Part shown: in pieces, positions 1-8,748 of the stretch | How the letters are laid out: every line of letters begins with the position of its first letter | Numbering within the stretch: position 1 is the stretch's first letter | The notes under the pieces: model-generated | The model's input: only the letters and a program-made list of their open reading frames with translations | Told to the model about the DNA's origin: nothing | Databases searched by the model: none | Source of the DNA: Corallochytrium limacisporum | Lineage: Eukaryota; Opisthokonta | DNA: 42,715 nucleotides | Assembly: GCA_002811645.1 (NCBI GenBank) | Contig: PDIP01000100.1 | Span: 43,827-86,541 of the forward strand | Direction of reading: 5' to 3' | Made by a program: the position numbers and the translations under genes

Positions 1-88
1 GTCTCTGTCTCTGTCTCTGTCTCTGTCTCTGTCTCTGTCTCTGTCTCTGTCTCTGTCTCTGTCTCTGTCTCTGTCTCTGTCTCTGTGT
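1..88. repeat. (GTCTCT)n microsatellite
   Basis: About 14 near-perfect tandem copies of the hexamer GTCTCT begin at the first base and decay at GTGTCTC near 88. The left end is cut by the window, so the full length is unknown. It has no coding potential. Confidence 0.97.
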
Positions 89-712
89 CTCACTATCCCC
101 TGCTCAGCCCATTCGTTCGTTTCTGGGCCGGTACTTACTGGCACGGCACTGTGTGCGGGGAGGGAGGAGGGAAGTAATTAAAGGAGAGAGAGGTTGCCTT
201 GCAAAAAAAAAAAAAATGGCGATCTAACGTGCTGGGGAAGCAATACCGCAAAGGAAATAGCTTTTTCCATCTCAGGTCGGAACCTCCCGTCCCCTCCCGG
301 GGGGGGGGGACCAAGGCCTCCCCCTTCCCCCCTCGACCGTTCTTCTCTTGCCCTGCCTGCCTTTTGCTAGGTCCCTTCGTACGCACCTAAGAGGCTCGGC
401 CGGACGGAATGCGCACCCACCTCGGCTGCGTTCGAGCGTTGGGAACAGGAATTGGAATCAAACGTACATAGCCACCGCAAGCACTTGGGGATCAGATCCT
501 CAATCACAACGGATCCTTGACCTTTGTTCTACGTTTACATTCGGTTCGCCTTCGGAACAAGGGCACCTTGAATGTTGCTTGAGAAGTTGGTACTATTTTA
601 GGGACTCCGATCTCAATCTATTGAGGGATATTCAAAAATGTATTCGTGCGTCACTGGTCAGAATCTCTGCTTTCTAGAATTGAATGCGTTAGATAGTACC
701 ACGATATTCAAC
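89..712. other. 5' flank of the first oxygenase gene
   Basis: No convincing gene is seen. The stretch holds an A13 run near 203, an uninterrupted G11 run at 299-309 and C-rich flanks. From about 590 to 712 it resembles the 5' flank of the third oxygenase gene. An in-frame ATG at 638 would add 25 residues to the first oxygenase. The paralogues do not support it: all three proteins align from the later Met-Val-Ala-Glu start. Confidence 0.6.
601..625 (+). promoter_or_regulatory. putative promoter element shared with oxygenase gene 3
   Basis: GGGACTCCG followed by CTATTGAGG lies about 110 bases upstream of the first oxygenase ATG. GGGACTCCG followed by CTATTTGAGG lies about 125 bases upstream of the third (6177-6185 onward). 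This is shared flank sequence kept since duplication, and it may be a promoter site. No clear TATA box is seen at this gene. Confidence 0.35.
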
Positions 713-1801
713 ATGGTAGCTGAAGACAAGTTTGTAAACTCTGAGCCTGCCACCCGTCTTTCTCTGGAGGGTGTCGGGGAGGTGGACAAGCTGCGGAAGA
801 CAAGTGCCTTTGAGTATCTGATTGATGCAGAGGAAGACACCATTCCGTGCTTGGATCTGGAATGGGCGTTTGCGTCTGAAGCCAACAAGCTGCAGGCGGC
901 TAAGGAACTGCACGTTGTGATGCGTGATATTGGATTCTTGTGCGTGAAGAACCACGGTATTGATCCGTACCTCAGGGAGCGGGTGGAGTCAAATGCCCGC
1001 CAGTTTTTTCACCTACCCGACGAGGTTAAGGAGCAATACGCCGGGAAGCAGAACCTTTGTGGGTGGATCAGGCGCTTTGCTGAGTACGTTGCGGGTGAAT
1101 ATCGGGATGTCAAAGAAGTCTATTGTACCCCAACGGTTGCGAGTGACCTACAGGAACTGTGGGTCACGGAAATCCCGGACTTCCAGTCCGTCATCCTCCG
1201 CTACATGGACAGCGTTCGCCGCTGTGGCTTCCAAATGAATCGTCTCGTGGCCTTGTCTCTCAATCTAGACCAGGAGTACTTTAACCGTGAACTGTTCTGG
1301 AACGGTCTCGGCTTTGGTCATGAGTTCATGCGCCTGAACTTCTATCCAGAAAACCTGCATTCAAACGCTGAGAAGGGCATCTACGGCCTGGGACAACACA
1401 CCGATTTTGGCTGGCTTACATTTCTTGCTTTTGACGGCAATCCCGGTCTGCAAATTCAGAGTGCAGGCGGTCGTTGGTTCACGCCCAAAAATGTGACCCG
1501 AGATATGGTAGTCATCAATCAGGGTGAGTTTGTCGAGCGATGTACCAACGGCAGATATCGTTCCACGCTGCATCGTGTACACAACCCTTCAGGTAGGGAA
1601 CGAATCAGCTACCCAGTCTTCTTCAATCCGAACGCCTACGTAGTTGGTAAGCCCATAGAAAAGCTTCTGGCACCTGGAGAAGAGCCGAAGTACAAAGCTC
1701 TGACATTTGACGAACACATCAAGGAGAGGCAGCGTGCCATCATCCGCACAAACGAGGGCAAAGTGCCTGGAGAGGAAGAATTGGCCCGTAGTGAGCAGTA
1801 G
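713..1801 (+). CDS. 2-oxoglutarate/Fe(II)-dependent oxygenase, IPNS-like (paralogue 1)
   Basis: The product is a 362-residue soluble oxygenase of the isopenicillin N synthase / plant 2OG-dioxygenase superfamily. These enzymes couple oxidation of a small molecule to decarboxylation of 2-oxoglutarate. The N-terminal DIOX_N-type region (about 43-110) contains IPCLDLEW and RDIGFLCVKNHG. The jelly-roll core carries the Fe(II) triad H229-x-D231 (QHTDFGW) and distal H287 (STLHRVHN), with the 2OG-binding R297-x-S299 pair, so the active site is complete. The start at 713 is chosen because all three paralogues begin MVAE[DH][KR]FVNSE. The length is usual for the family. Two closely similar genes follow in the same orientation. 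The substrate cannot be deduced; a specialised-metabolite role is inference. Confidence 0.93.
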   Translation: MVAEDKFVNSEPATRLSLEGVGEVDKLRKTSAFEYLIDAEEDTIPCLDLEWAFASEANKLQAAKELHVVMRDIGFLCVKNHGIDPYLRERVESNARQFFHLPDEVKEQYAGKQNLCGWIRRFAEYVAGEYRDVKEVYCTPTVASDLQELWVTEIPDFQSVILRYMDSVRRCGFQMNRLVALSLNLDQEYFNRELFWNGLGFGHEFMRLNFYPENLHSNAEKGIYGLGQHTDFGWLTFLAFDGNPGLQIQSAGGRWFTPKNVTRDMVVINQGEFVERCTNGRYRSTLHRVHNPSGRERISYPVFFNPNAYVVGKPIEKLLAPGEEPKYKALTFDEHIKERQRAIIRTNEGKVPGEEELARSEQ

Positions 1802-3359
1802 GTTCAATATCCTTCCAGTCCGGAAAAGAGAATAGAATACTTACCACACCATCCATATATCCCATCATGTCAGACACCAACAGCCTGCCCCATCAGCCAA
1901 CATTGGATCACCATTAAAGCAACATCATCTTCCCATCACCACTCCGATAAAGGAGTACTGTCTTCCACGGTCTTCTCGCTTAAAGCAGCTGCAGTCATAT
2001 GATGACCACCTAAGGTTATGACGTTGAGCCCCCCAGTGAGCAGAGTCACCCGTGACTCCTCGACAAGCCTTTGCTGCCCGAGCCACTTCCTGCCTACCAT
2101 AACGGTCATGAAATTATCCCATTTGGATGCATCAGTCCCTCCGGTGAGTCGACGCGCAATCCCCCCTTTCGCCTGGTTGTTCCGCTATACAGGAAAGGAG
2201 AGCTTCAGTTCTCACAGCCGTAGAAGAGATGGAGGAGGGAGGGGGGGGGGAAGAGGAGGAGAACGGCATTGGCGGCTGCCCGGTTCACAGGCCACCTCTG
2301 ACGAAAAACTTTGGGGTGGATATCATTCTCACAGCGCCGTTTTTACTGCAAACATTCCTTAACCTTCGTACTCAAGGAAAGAAAAAAAAAATAGGGGAAA
2401 AAAATTACGGGGATACCAGCCCCGTATTTCTTTCCTGCACAACAGACTCAATCACTAAACCTTTCAATCTCTCCAGGACATTCCCTGTTGACGCCGCTTT
2501 CCTTTCGCAGGCCTCTCAGTCGCTGTCGTTGCTATTCAGTTGTCTCATTCTTTTCTCTGGACCGTGATTCTGCCGAAGATAATCTCTTACACCTTAAATA
2601 CCCCCCCAAACCCCCCTTTTACCAGGCCAAAGGCCCTGAATACCCAAGAGAGAGAGAGAAAGGAGGGGGGGGGGAGATCTCCCTTTCCTTCGTATGGAAC
2701 TTGGGATCTCTCAGTCTTTCTGTCTCTTCCTCTCTCCCGCTTCCCACTCGGGCAGAGAGGGGGGGGGGAGGTGTTTGTGTGTAAGGTCCCCCGCTGTATC
2801 TCTACCACGGGGCGAGGAGCGTTGCCCAAAGAATTTGGGGTGGGACAGAGGGAGGCCAGAGAAACATGTCTTAGTGGTAGCAGAGTTGTGGACAGCTGCA
2901 CATTCCTCTCTTGTCAAGTCGCGCAGGTTGGCTCTACCAGTGCTGGCCACCTCCCCACCACCGTTTCGCTTCGTTTGATTGCCTTATCCAGGACTGGCCT
3001 GCCCACTGAGGGCCGTGCCTCTGCCGTATTAAAAATTTCCAGGGTAGCGCGCCACCCGTAATACTTCAAGTGGGTGAGGTGGGGGGATAAGGTGAATTGC
3101 ATAAGGTATGGGTCACATGAGCCAACCCAGGCAATTCATCGGGCAACCATCATCTCAAGTCATTTTTTGGTTCCCAGAGTATGTGTATTGACAATTTCTA
3201 TGTGTTTAGTGTGAAACCGTAGGAACAGATTCTCGAGACTGGTATAAATTGATCACAGATCCCAAAGTGACGCTGAGGCGCGGTCGTCGTCTTTGATCAG
3301 TATGCCGCAGGTACGATAACAGTGCGCTCCAGGCTTCACCCTAGTAAGAAATATTCAGC
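1802..3359. other. spacer between oxygenase genes 1 and 2
   Basis: About 1.56 kb without a credible gene. It holds purine runs (GA and G tracts near 2230-2260 and 2650-2675), a G10 tract near 2760, C-run and A-run stretches, and short random frames on both strands. Only the TATA-like site near its 3' end looks functional. Confidence 0.6.
3243..3249 (+). promoter_or_regulatory. TATA-like box of oxygenase gene 2
   Basis: TATAAAT lies 111-117 bases before the ATG at 3360, similar in sequence and spacing to the TATAAAT upstream of gene 3. The call rests on position and sequence only. Confidence 0.45.
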
Positions 3360-4451
3360 ATGGTTGCCGAACACAAATTTGTCAACTCTGAGGCTACTTC
3401 TTGTCTGTCTCTGGAAGGATTCGATGCGGTGGACAAGCTGCGCAAAACCAGCGCCTTCGAACATCTGGTTGATGCGCAGAAGGACACCATTCCTTGTCTG
3501 GATCTGGAATGGGCATTTGCGTCCGAAGCAAACAAGCTGCAGACAGCTAAAGAATTGCATGCTGTTATGCGGGACATTGGCTTCTTGTGCTTGAAGAACC
3601 ATGGCATTGACCTCGCCCTCAAAAATCGGGTGGAGTGTAATGCTCGCAGATTTTTCAACCTTCCCGACGAGATTAAGGAGCGGTATGCCGATAAGCAGCC
3701 TTTCCGGGGCTGGATGAAGCGTTTCTGCGAGGTTATTGGTACTGGGGAGTATCGAGATGTCAAAGAAAGCTATTTAGCGCCCGTTCTTGCCGTTGACCTA
3801 CAGGAATTATGGGTTACGGAGATTCCAGACTGGCAGTCAACTATCCACCACTACATGGACAATGTCCGCCGGACATGCTTCAAGTTGCATCGCCTCATGG
3901 CCTTGTCCCTTGGGCTGGATGAGGAATATTTCAACCGCGAGCTATTCTCGAACGGTGTTGGCTGTGGTCATGAGCTCATCCGCATAAATTACTACCCGGA
4001 GAATCTTCACTCCAACGCCGATAGGGGTACTTTTGGTCTCGGTGAGCACACTGACTTTGGCTGGCTCACATTCCTTGCCTTCGATGGCAACCCAGGTCTG
4101 CAGATTCAAGACGCCAACGGCAGTTGGTTCAGCCCCACAAACGTTACGCGGGATATGATCATCGTCAACCAGGGTGACTTCGTCAAACATCTTACCAACG
4201 GCAAGTACCGTTCTACCCTACACCGCGTGCACAATCCGGAAGGAAGGGAACGCATCAGCTTTCCTATCTTCTTCAATCCCAACTACAGTATTGTTGGAAA
4301 GCCCATTGAACAGATCTTGGAACCCGGAGAGGAGCCCAAATACGAAGCTTTGACCTTCGGAAAGCATATCCTTGGTCGAAGGGTTAGTACAATCCGTAAA
4401 GACATTGGCAAAATGCCGGATCTCGAGGAACTTGCCCGCGGCGTAGAGTAA
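3360..4451 (+). CDS. 2-oxoglutarate/Fe(II)-dependent oxygenase, IPNS-like (paralogue 2)
   Basis: The product is 363 residues and aligns end to end with paralogues 1 and 3. The DIOX_N-like part includes IPCLDLEW and RDIGFLCLKNHG. The iron ligands are H230, D232 (EHTDFGW) and H288 (STLHRVHN), and the 2OG-binding pair is R298-x-S300. All catalytic residues are kept, so it should be active. It is the most diverged copy in the N-terminal 40 residues (for example EATSCLSLEGFDAVDK) and has its own variable block around 113-130. Such variable blocks may tune substrate choice (inference). The gene has its own upstream TATA-like sequence and more than 1.5 kb of spacer on each side, so the cluster is not an operon. 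Confidence 0.93.
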   Translation: MVAEHKFVNSEATSCLSLEGFDAVDKLRKTSAFEHLVDAQKDTIPCLDLEWAFASEANKLQTAKELHAVMRDIGFLCLKNHGIDLALKNRVECNARRFFNLPDEIKERYADKQPFRGWMKRFCEVIGTGEYRDVKESYLAPVLAVDLQELWVTEIPDWQSTIHHYMDNVRRTCFKLHRLMALSLGLDEEYFNRELFSNGVGCGHELIRINYYPENLHSNADRGTFGLGEHTDFGWLTFLAFDGNPGLQIQDANGSWFSPTNVTRDMIIVNQGDFVKHLTNGKYRSTLHRVHNPEGRERISFPIFFNPNYSIVGKPIEQILEPGEEPKYEALTFGKHILGRRVSTIRKDIGKMPDLEELARGVE

Positions 4452-5733
4452 ATCCGGGTCCGTAGTTTATCAAAAACACACATTCAAACACAGCATGATT
4501 CACTGTCCATACCCGATCACTAGATAACATTAGCATTATCCTACATTACATGATTAGCGATACATCATGACTCTATGGCCTTTCTTGCTGACATATTGCG
4601 AGAGTCTAACCGCACCCTGAAGCAGACGTGTATGGACGGTCCGGACGGGAACTGCCCAGACTTGGTGAGATGGACTGCTTCTTTCGGAAATGAATTGGGG
4701 CACACGGTTTGTCTGCATTCCTGGTCGGAGATGGTAAGCACCTTTGTCCTGAGAGTTTACTGATAATCCTCACCATTTGGTGAGAGCATGCACCATGGAT
4801 CTATGTCTTGCGTTCATGCGGGCTCCCAGTCAACACTACCGCCCCGTCTTCTCCAGGACTACCCCTTCCGTCGAACTTTTTGGTTTCAGATGTTTTCCCT
4901 TAGCCACGCGGTACACAGCCTCTTGGGTGCCTCAGTGGTCTCATTCTTACGCGAAAAACCCACACCTCAGTCCACCTTCACACAGCTGTCAGCTCGCAAA
5001 AGAAAAAAGAGAAACCAGGGAAAGGGCGGGCAACACAAGACACTCCGGAGTTTATAGCGACAAAAGTGGAGGGCGCGGTGTGCGAAATGGCCCGTCAGAG
5101 GTAGCCGGGGAGGGGGGAGGGGTGAGGAGAGGCGGTGAGAGGTTCCATTAGCCAAACGGGCAGGGCGGCTCCCCCCTTCTCTACCCGACCGAACCGAAAA
5201 CATTTCCTTCCCGCGCAGCCACGTAGTTTTATTCTTAGTTGCTGAGGTCACCCGCCTCCAGGACCTCGCCCTTGCTTTGCGGGTTCACTTTGCCGAGCCC
5301 CCCCCCCCCTCCTCCCTCCCTCCTTTCTTGTCACCGAAGCTGCAAAACCGTGAAAAGCCGCCCAGATCAGCTGGAACGCTTGGCGTCAGTCCCGCAAACG
5401 TGCCTAAGTTATTAACAGGTACGGGTCCAGGCTATTATTAAACCTCGTCCCGTCTTTTTTCGTTAGTTTTGTTTTTGTCCTGTTCATCTTCAACTCCGCA
5501 ACACCACCGGCGGTTAGGACTGTACTAAAAAAAAATACCGAGTGGCTTGTCCCGCCAAAGGCGAGACCTTCCAAACGGGCGGCACGAAGAGAGAGACGAG
5601 AGACCCCTCCGGTGCGCACGTAGAACGAAGGGAAGGTTTCCCCCCCTCCTCCTCCTCGGGGACCCAGGGTCCCTGTTTGATTTGTGCCTCGAGCTCTGGG
5701 GATGAGACGAGGCGGGTCAAAACCCCTTCAAAA

Positions 5734-5751
5734 CCCCCCCCCCCGGGGGGG
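5734..5751. repeat. poly-C/poly-G palindromic tract
   Basis: C11 is followed without a spacer by G7, so it is self-complementary. It is one of several C-run/G-run junctions in the spacers of this window, with similar ones at 5919-5931, 17872-17888 and 31444-31458. Confidence 0.9.
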
Positions 5752-6199
5752 CAGCGGAGAGCCGAAGAGGCGGAGTAAAGGAGAAGAGAGAGGGGGGGTA
5801 GATCGAAGTCATCGATCCTTTTGCCCCGAAAACAAGAAAAAAAAAAAGGTGAGATAAAAAGGATTTCGTTCCCGGGAATACTTCGGTTTGCGATTCCGTC
5901 GCAGACGCGCTAGCCCGACCCCCCCCCCGGGAGAACCCATCTTCGTGTGAAGCGGGACCCGTACCACGGTCGCACTGGGTTTCCTTTTCCCCGCTTTGCC
6001 CCGTGGCGGTGGGTGACGGGACAATAGGAACTGCTCAGGGACGAGAACGGATGCTGGTGTACTGTACTGATCTGGAATTGTCCACATAGATTGTGATTTG
6101 CAAGGAGCATGAGACATCTATAATTTTGTCCATTTTTGTGGTTTTCCCTGAATTCTTTCTGGTATGTGCCGTATTGGGGACTCCGGTGCTGCGGGAGAA

Positions 6200-6206
6200 T
6201 ATAAAT
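6200..6206 (+). promoter_or_regulatory. TATA-like box of oxygenase gene 3
   Basis: TATAAAT lies about 100 bases before the ATG at 6302. It sits between the GGGACTCCG element (6177-6185) and the CTATTTGAGG sequence shared with gene 1. Assigned by sequence and position only. Confidence 0.5.
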
Positions 6207-6301
6207 CGCGAGCTATTTGAGGAAACTGCTTTTCCCAATCCCTGCTACGTCTCCGATAAGGATCAATATGCAAAACACAAGTTTTTTTGACTCTCTTAAA
6301 C

Positions 6302-7393
6302 ATGGTCGCTGAAGATAGATTCGTAAACTCTGAGCCTGCCACCCGTCTGTCTCTGGAGGGTGTCGGTGATGTAGACAAACTGCGTAAGGCAAGCGCTTTT
6401 GAATATCTAATTGATGCGGAGGAAGACACCATTCCCTGCTTAGACCTCGAGTGGGCGTTTGCGTCCGAAGCAAACAAGCGGCAGGCGGCTAAGGAACTGC
6501 ATGTCGTCATGCGGGATATCGGCTTCTTGTGCCTGAAGAACCACGGGACTGACCTTGTCCTCAAAGAGAGGATGGAATTCAATGCCCGCAAGTTTTTCCA
6601 CCTTCCCGATGAGATCAAGGAGCAGTATGCCGACAAACAGTATATGCGGGGATGGATTAAGCCGTTGAGTGAGGCTGTTGGTACCGGGGAGTACCGGGAC
6701 GTCAAGGAGAGTTATGTGGCACCTACCTGGGCTGCTGACCGCCAGGATCTCTGGGTCAAAGAGCTTCCCGATTTCCAATCCACCAGCCTACGCTACATGG
6801 ACAGTGCGCGGCAGACTGGCTTGAGGATGAACCGCTTAATGGCTTTGTCTCTTGGTCTGGACGAAGAGTATTTCAACCGTGAACTGTTCTGGAACGGTAT
6901 CGGCTTTGGCGATGAAGTCCTCCGCCTCAACCACTACCCTGAAAACCTGCGCTCGAACGCCGCAAAGGGCGTCTTTGGGCTCGGCGAGCACACCGATCTC
7001 GGTTGGCTTACGCTGCTTGCCTTTGACGGCAACCATGGTCTGCAGATCCAAAGCGCAAACGGCACTTGGTTTAGCCCTAAGAACGTAACGCGGGACATGC
7101 TTATTGTCAATCAGGGTGACTTTGTCCAACGCCTCACCAACGGCGTATATCGCTCCACAAGGCATCGCGTGCATAACCCGACAGGCAAGGAGCGTATCAG
7201 TTTCGCCTTCTTCTTCACACCCAACTACACTGTGGTCGGCAAACCCATTCCACACCTTCTGAAGCCCGGAGAGAAAATGAACTACGAACCCGTAACCTTT
7301 CTCCAACATATAGACGAGACTGAGAGAATAATGGTTCGGCCAGGTGAGGGCAAGATGCCGGACTTTGAAGAACTGTCACTCGGTGAAGAGTAA
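6302..7393 (+). CDS. 2-oxoglutarate/Fe(II)-dependent oxygenase, IPNS-like (paralogue 3)
   Basis: The product is 363 residues. The fold and active site match paralogues 1 and 2: H230, D232 (EHTDLGW), distal H288 (STRHRVHN) and R298-x-S300. The start at 6302 rather than the in-frame codon at 6287 follows the shared MVAEDRFVNSE N-terminus. The first 110 or so residues are almost identical to paralogue 1, while the remainder differs far more. This includes changes near the active site: GFGDEV in place of GFGHEF, DLGWLTLLAFDGNHG in place of DFGWLTFLAFDGNPG, and FAFFFTPN in place of YPVFFNPN. These suggest a different substrate (inference). A 44-base stretch at the 5' end of the gene is nearly identical to gene 1, which fits a gene-conversion patch. 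Confidence 0.93.
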   Translation: MVAEDRFVNSEPATRLSLEGVGDVDKLRKASAFEYLIDAEEDTIPCLDLEWAFASEANKRQAAKELHVVMRDIGFLCLKNHGTDLVLKERMEFNARKFFHLPDEIKEQYADKQYMRGWIKPLSEAVGTGEYRDVKESYVAPTWAADRQDLWVKELPDFQSTSLRYMDSARQTGLRMNRLMALSLGLDEEYFNRELFWNGIGFGDEVLRLNHYPENLRSNAAKGVFGLGEHTDLGWLTLLAFDGNHGLQIQSANGTWFSPKNVTRDMLIVNQGDFVQRLTNGVYRSTRHRVHNPTGKERISFAFFFTPNYTVVGKPIPHLLKPGEKMNYEPVTFLQHIDETERIMVRPGEGKMPDFEELSLGEE

Positions 7394-8748
7394 TCCTCCA
7401 CATCACCATAAACCCCATATAAATCCAACATCCATTCGCCGCCATAATGCATCATCATTACAAACGTTTTAATTCGCAATCCACCTGGCTGCATTCAATG
7501 ACTTTTAGGTACTTTCAACCAGGGAAGCAGGCCCGTGCGAGAGTTCGTTTGTGGTCCCTTCTCCCTCCCTCCCCATCGCATCGCCCCCTCATCTTTCGGC
7601 AGAAGGGTGTGGGGGGGAAGAATCCAGTTCGACCAAGCGTACCACCAAGACCCAGAGGCCTCCACGGTGTTTGGTTTTTCCTTATACCCCACCACTCCCC
7701 TTTCCTAAACACACCAACAACGACCAAAAGAACCTGTTTTCTTTTTTTCTTTCTTTTCTTTTCTTCGGGTTTTTACTCTTCGGGTTTATGGAGGGGGAGC
7801 AATGAAAATGCTTTTCGCCATTCTGAAAGGAAAAATCTGGCCGCTCCTTTCCCCTTAACCCTAACCCTTTGGCTAGTGGACGGGCGGGACCTTATAGTTT
7901 CCCCAAAAATTCTCTGCCATTTTTGTTTTTTTTTCTATTTTTACTTTTCTTCCTTTTTTTTCCTTTTTATTTTTTCTTTGTCTCAAACGGCGGCGGGGGC
8001 TTTTTTTTTAATCAACGCGGGCCAAAAGACTACATTTCTCCTCCTCGGCCAACCTGAAAAATCTCCCCCCCCCCCCAGGGCGGCCCGCGCGAGGACCTCA
8101 CTCTCTCGGTCTTCCTGCCGGGCTCTGTTACCCTTTCACGGGAAAAACTGAAGCCCTCGTCACACATCGGCGGTGGGGGGGGGGCGCCGTGGTGTTCAAT
8201 TACGGACTGGGAATACAGGTCACCAATTGGTTCTCCAAGGTTCTCCTTCACACCTCATGTCTCCCTTTGCCCGTGTGTCTCAACCACGCTCATCAACTTT
8301 TCGAGCTTGCATTTGTGCGACACCCGTGGGTGTGGATGGCTATGTACCCATAGCTGTGCCTTTGCCTGGGTGTTGCCGTCCCCGAACGCAGTATTGTGTG
8401 CATAACCCTTTGTGCGTAAGATCTGTGCGACACTGGATGTCTCGTAGGGCTGATTGCATAGAGATGTAAGAACGTTTGTTTACCCTCCACCGACAGGCCC
8501 CCACGAAAGCGATTGGTAAAATCCGAACGCGATTACCGAATTCGGGACATCGGCTTAATCCCCCCTTCACAAGGTCCCTGCGCTGTTCCATTGGGGAGAT
8601 CCCAAAGCTTTGCAGAGGAAACAATGAAGCTCCCAAGTCTAAGTAGTACTTCAACCAGATCTTTGTGCCGATGAAATAGCCTCCTGTATCAAACCGCTTG
8701 TCCACAACGGTTCTTACCTCGATCTTCTTTTACACTTGGTTGGACAGG
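7394..8748. other. spacer before the AlkB/PHD gene
   Basis: About 1.35 kb. The middle is strongly pyrimidine/T-rich low complexity (about 7737-8005), followed by a C12 run at 8065-8076 and a G-rich run near 8174. A telomere-like CCCTAA stretch lies at 7852-7867. Frames that cross it translate to Phe/Pro-rich sequence and are not credible genes. The end, about 8560-8748, may hold the 5' leader or a short upstream exon of the next gene; a possible splice acceptor (TTGGACAG) sits just before its first ATG. Confidence 0.55.
7737..8005. repeat. T-rich/pyrimidine low-complexity tract
   Basis: Long T and TTTC runs dominate on the + strand, interrupted by a short mixed stretch near 7790-7900. It is simple sequence with no domain in any frame. 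Confidence 0.85.

Larger units (their letters stand above)
4452..6301. other. spacer between oxygenase genes 2 and 3
   Basis: About 1.85 kb without a supported gene. It holds several homopolymer features: C tracts near 5300, a C11 run directly followed by G7 at 5734-5751, and C10 followed by G3 at 5919-5931. GA-rich segments and an A11 run near 5838 also occur. The short frames have biased composition and no recognisable domain. Confidence 0.6.

Noticed and set aside
1-88. Possible telomere at the left end
   Set aside because: GTCTCT is a microsatellite unit, not a known telomere repeat. Its sudden start is just the window boundary.
6118-6705. Minus-strand frames opposite the start of oxygenase gene 3 (similar ones lie opposite genes 1 and 2)
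   Set aside because: They mirror the conserved N-terminal coding sequence of the paralogues. Similarity among them follows from the sense strand.
7447-8151. 234-codon + strand frame
   Set aside because: Its translation is Phe/Pro/Ser simple sequence from T-rich and C-rich tracts.
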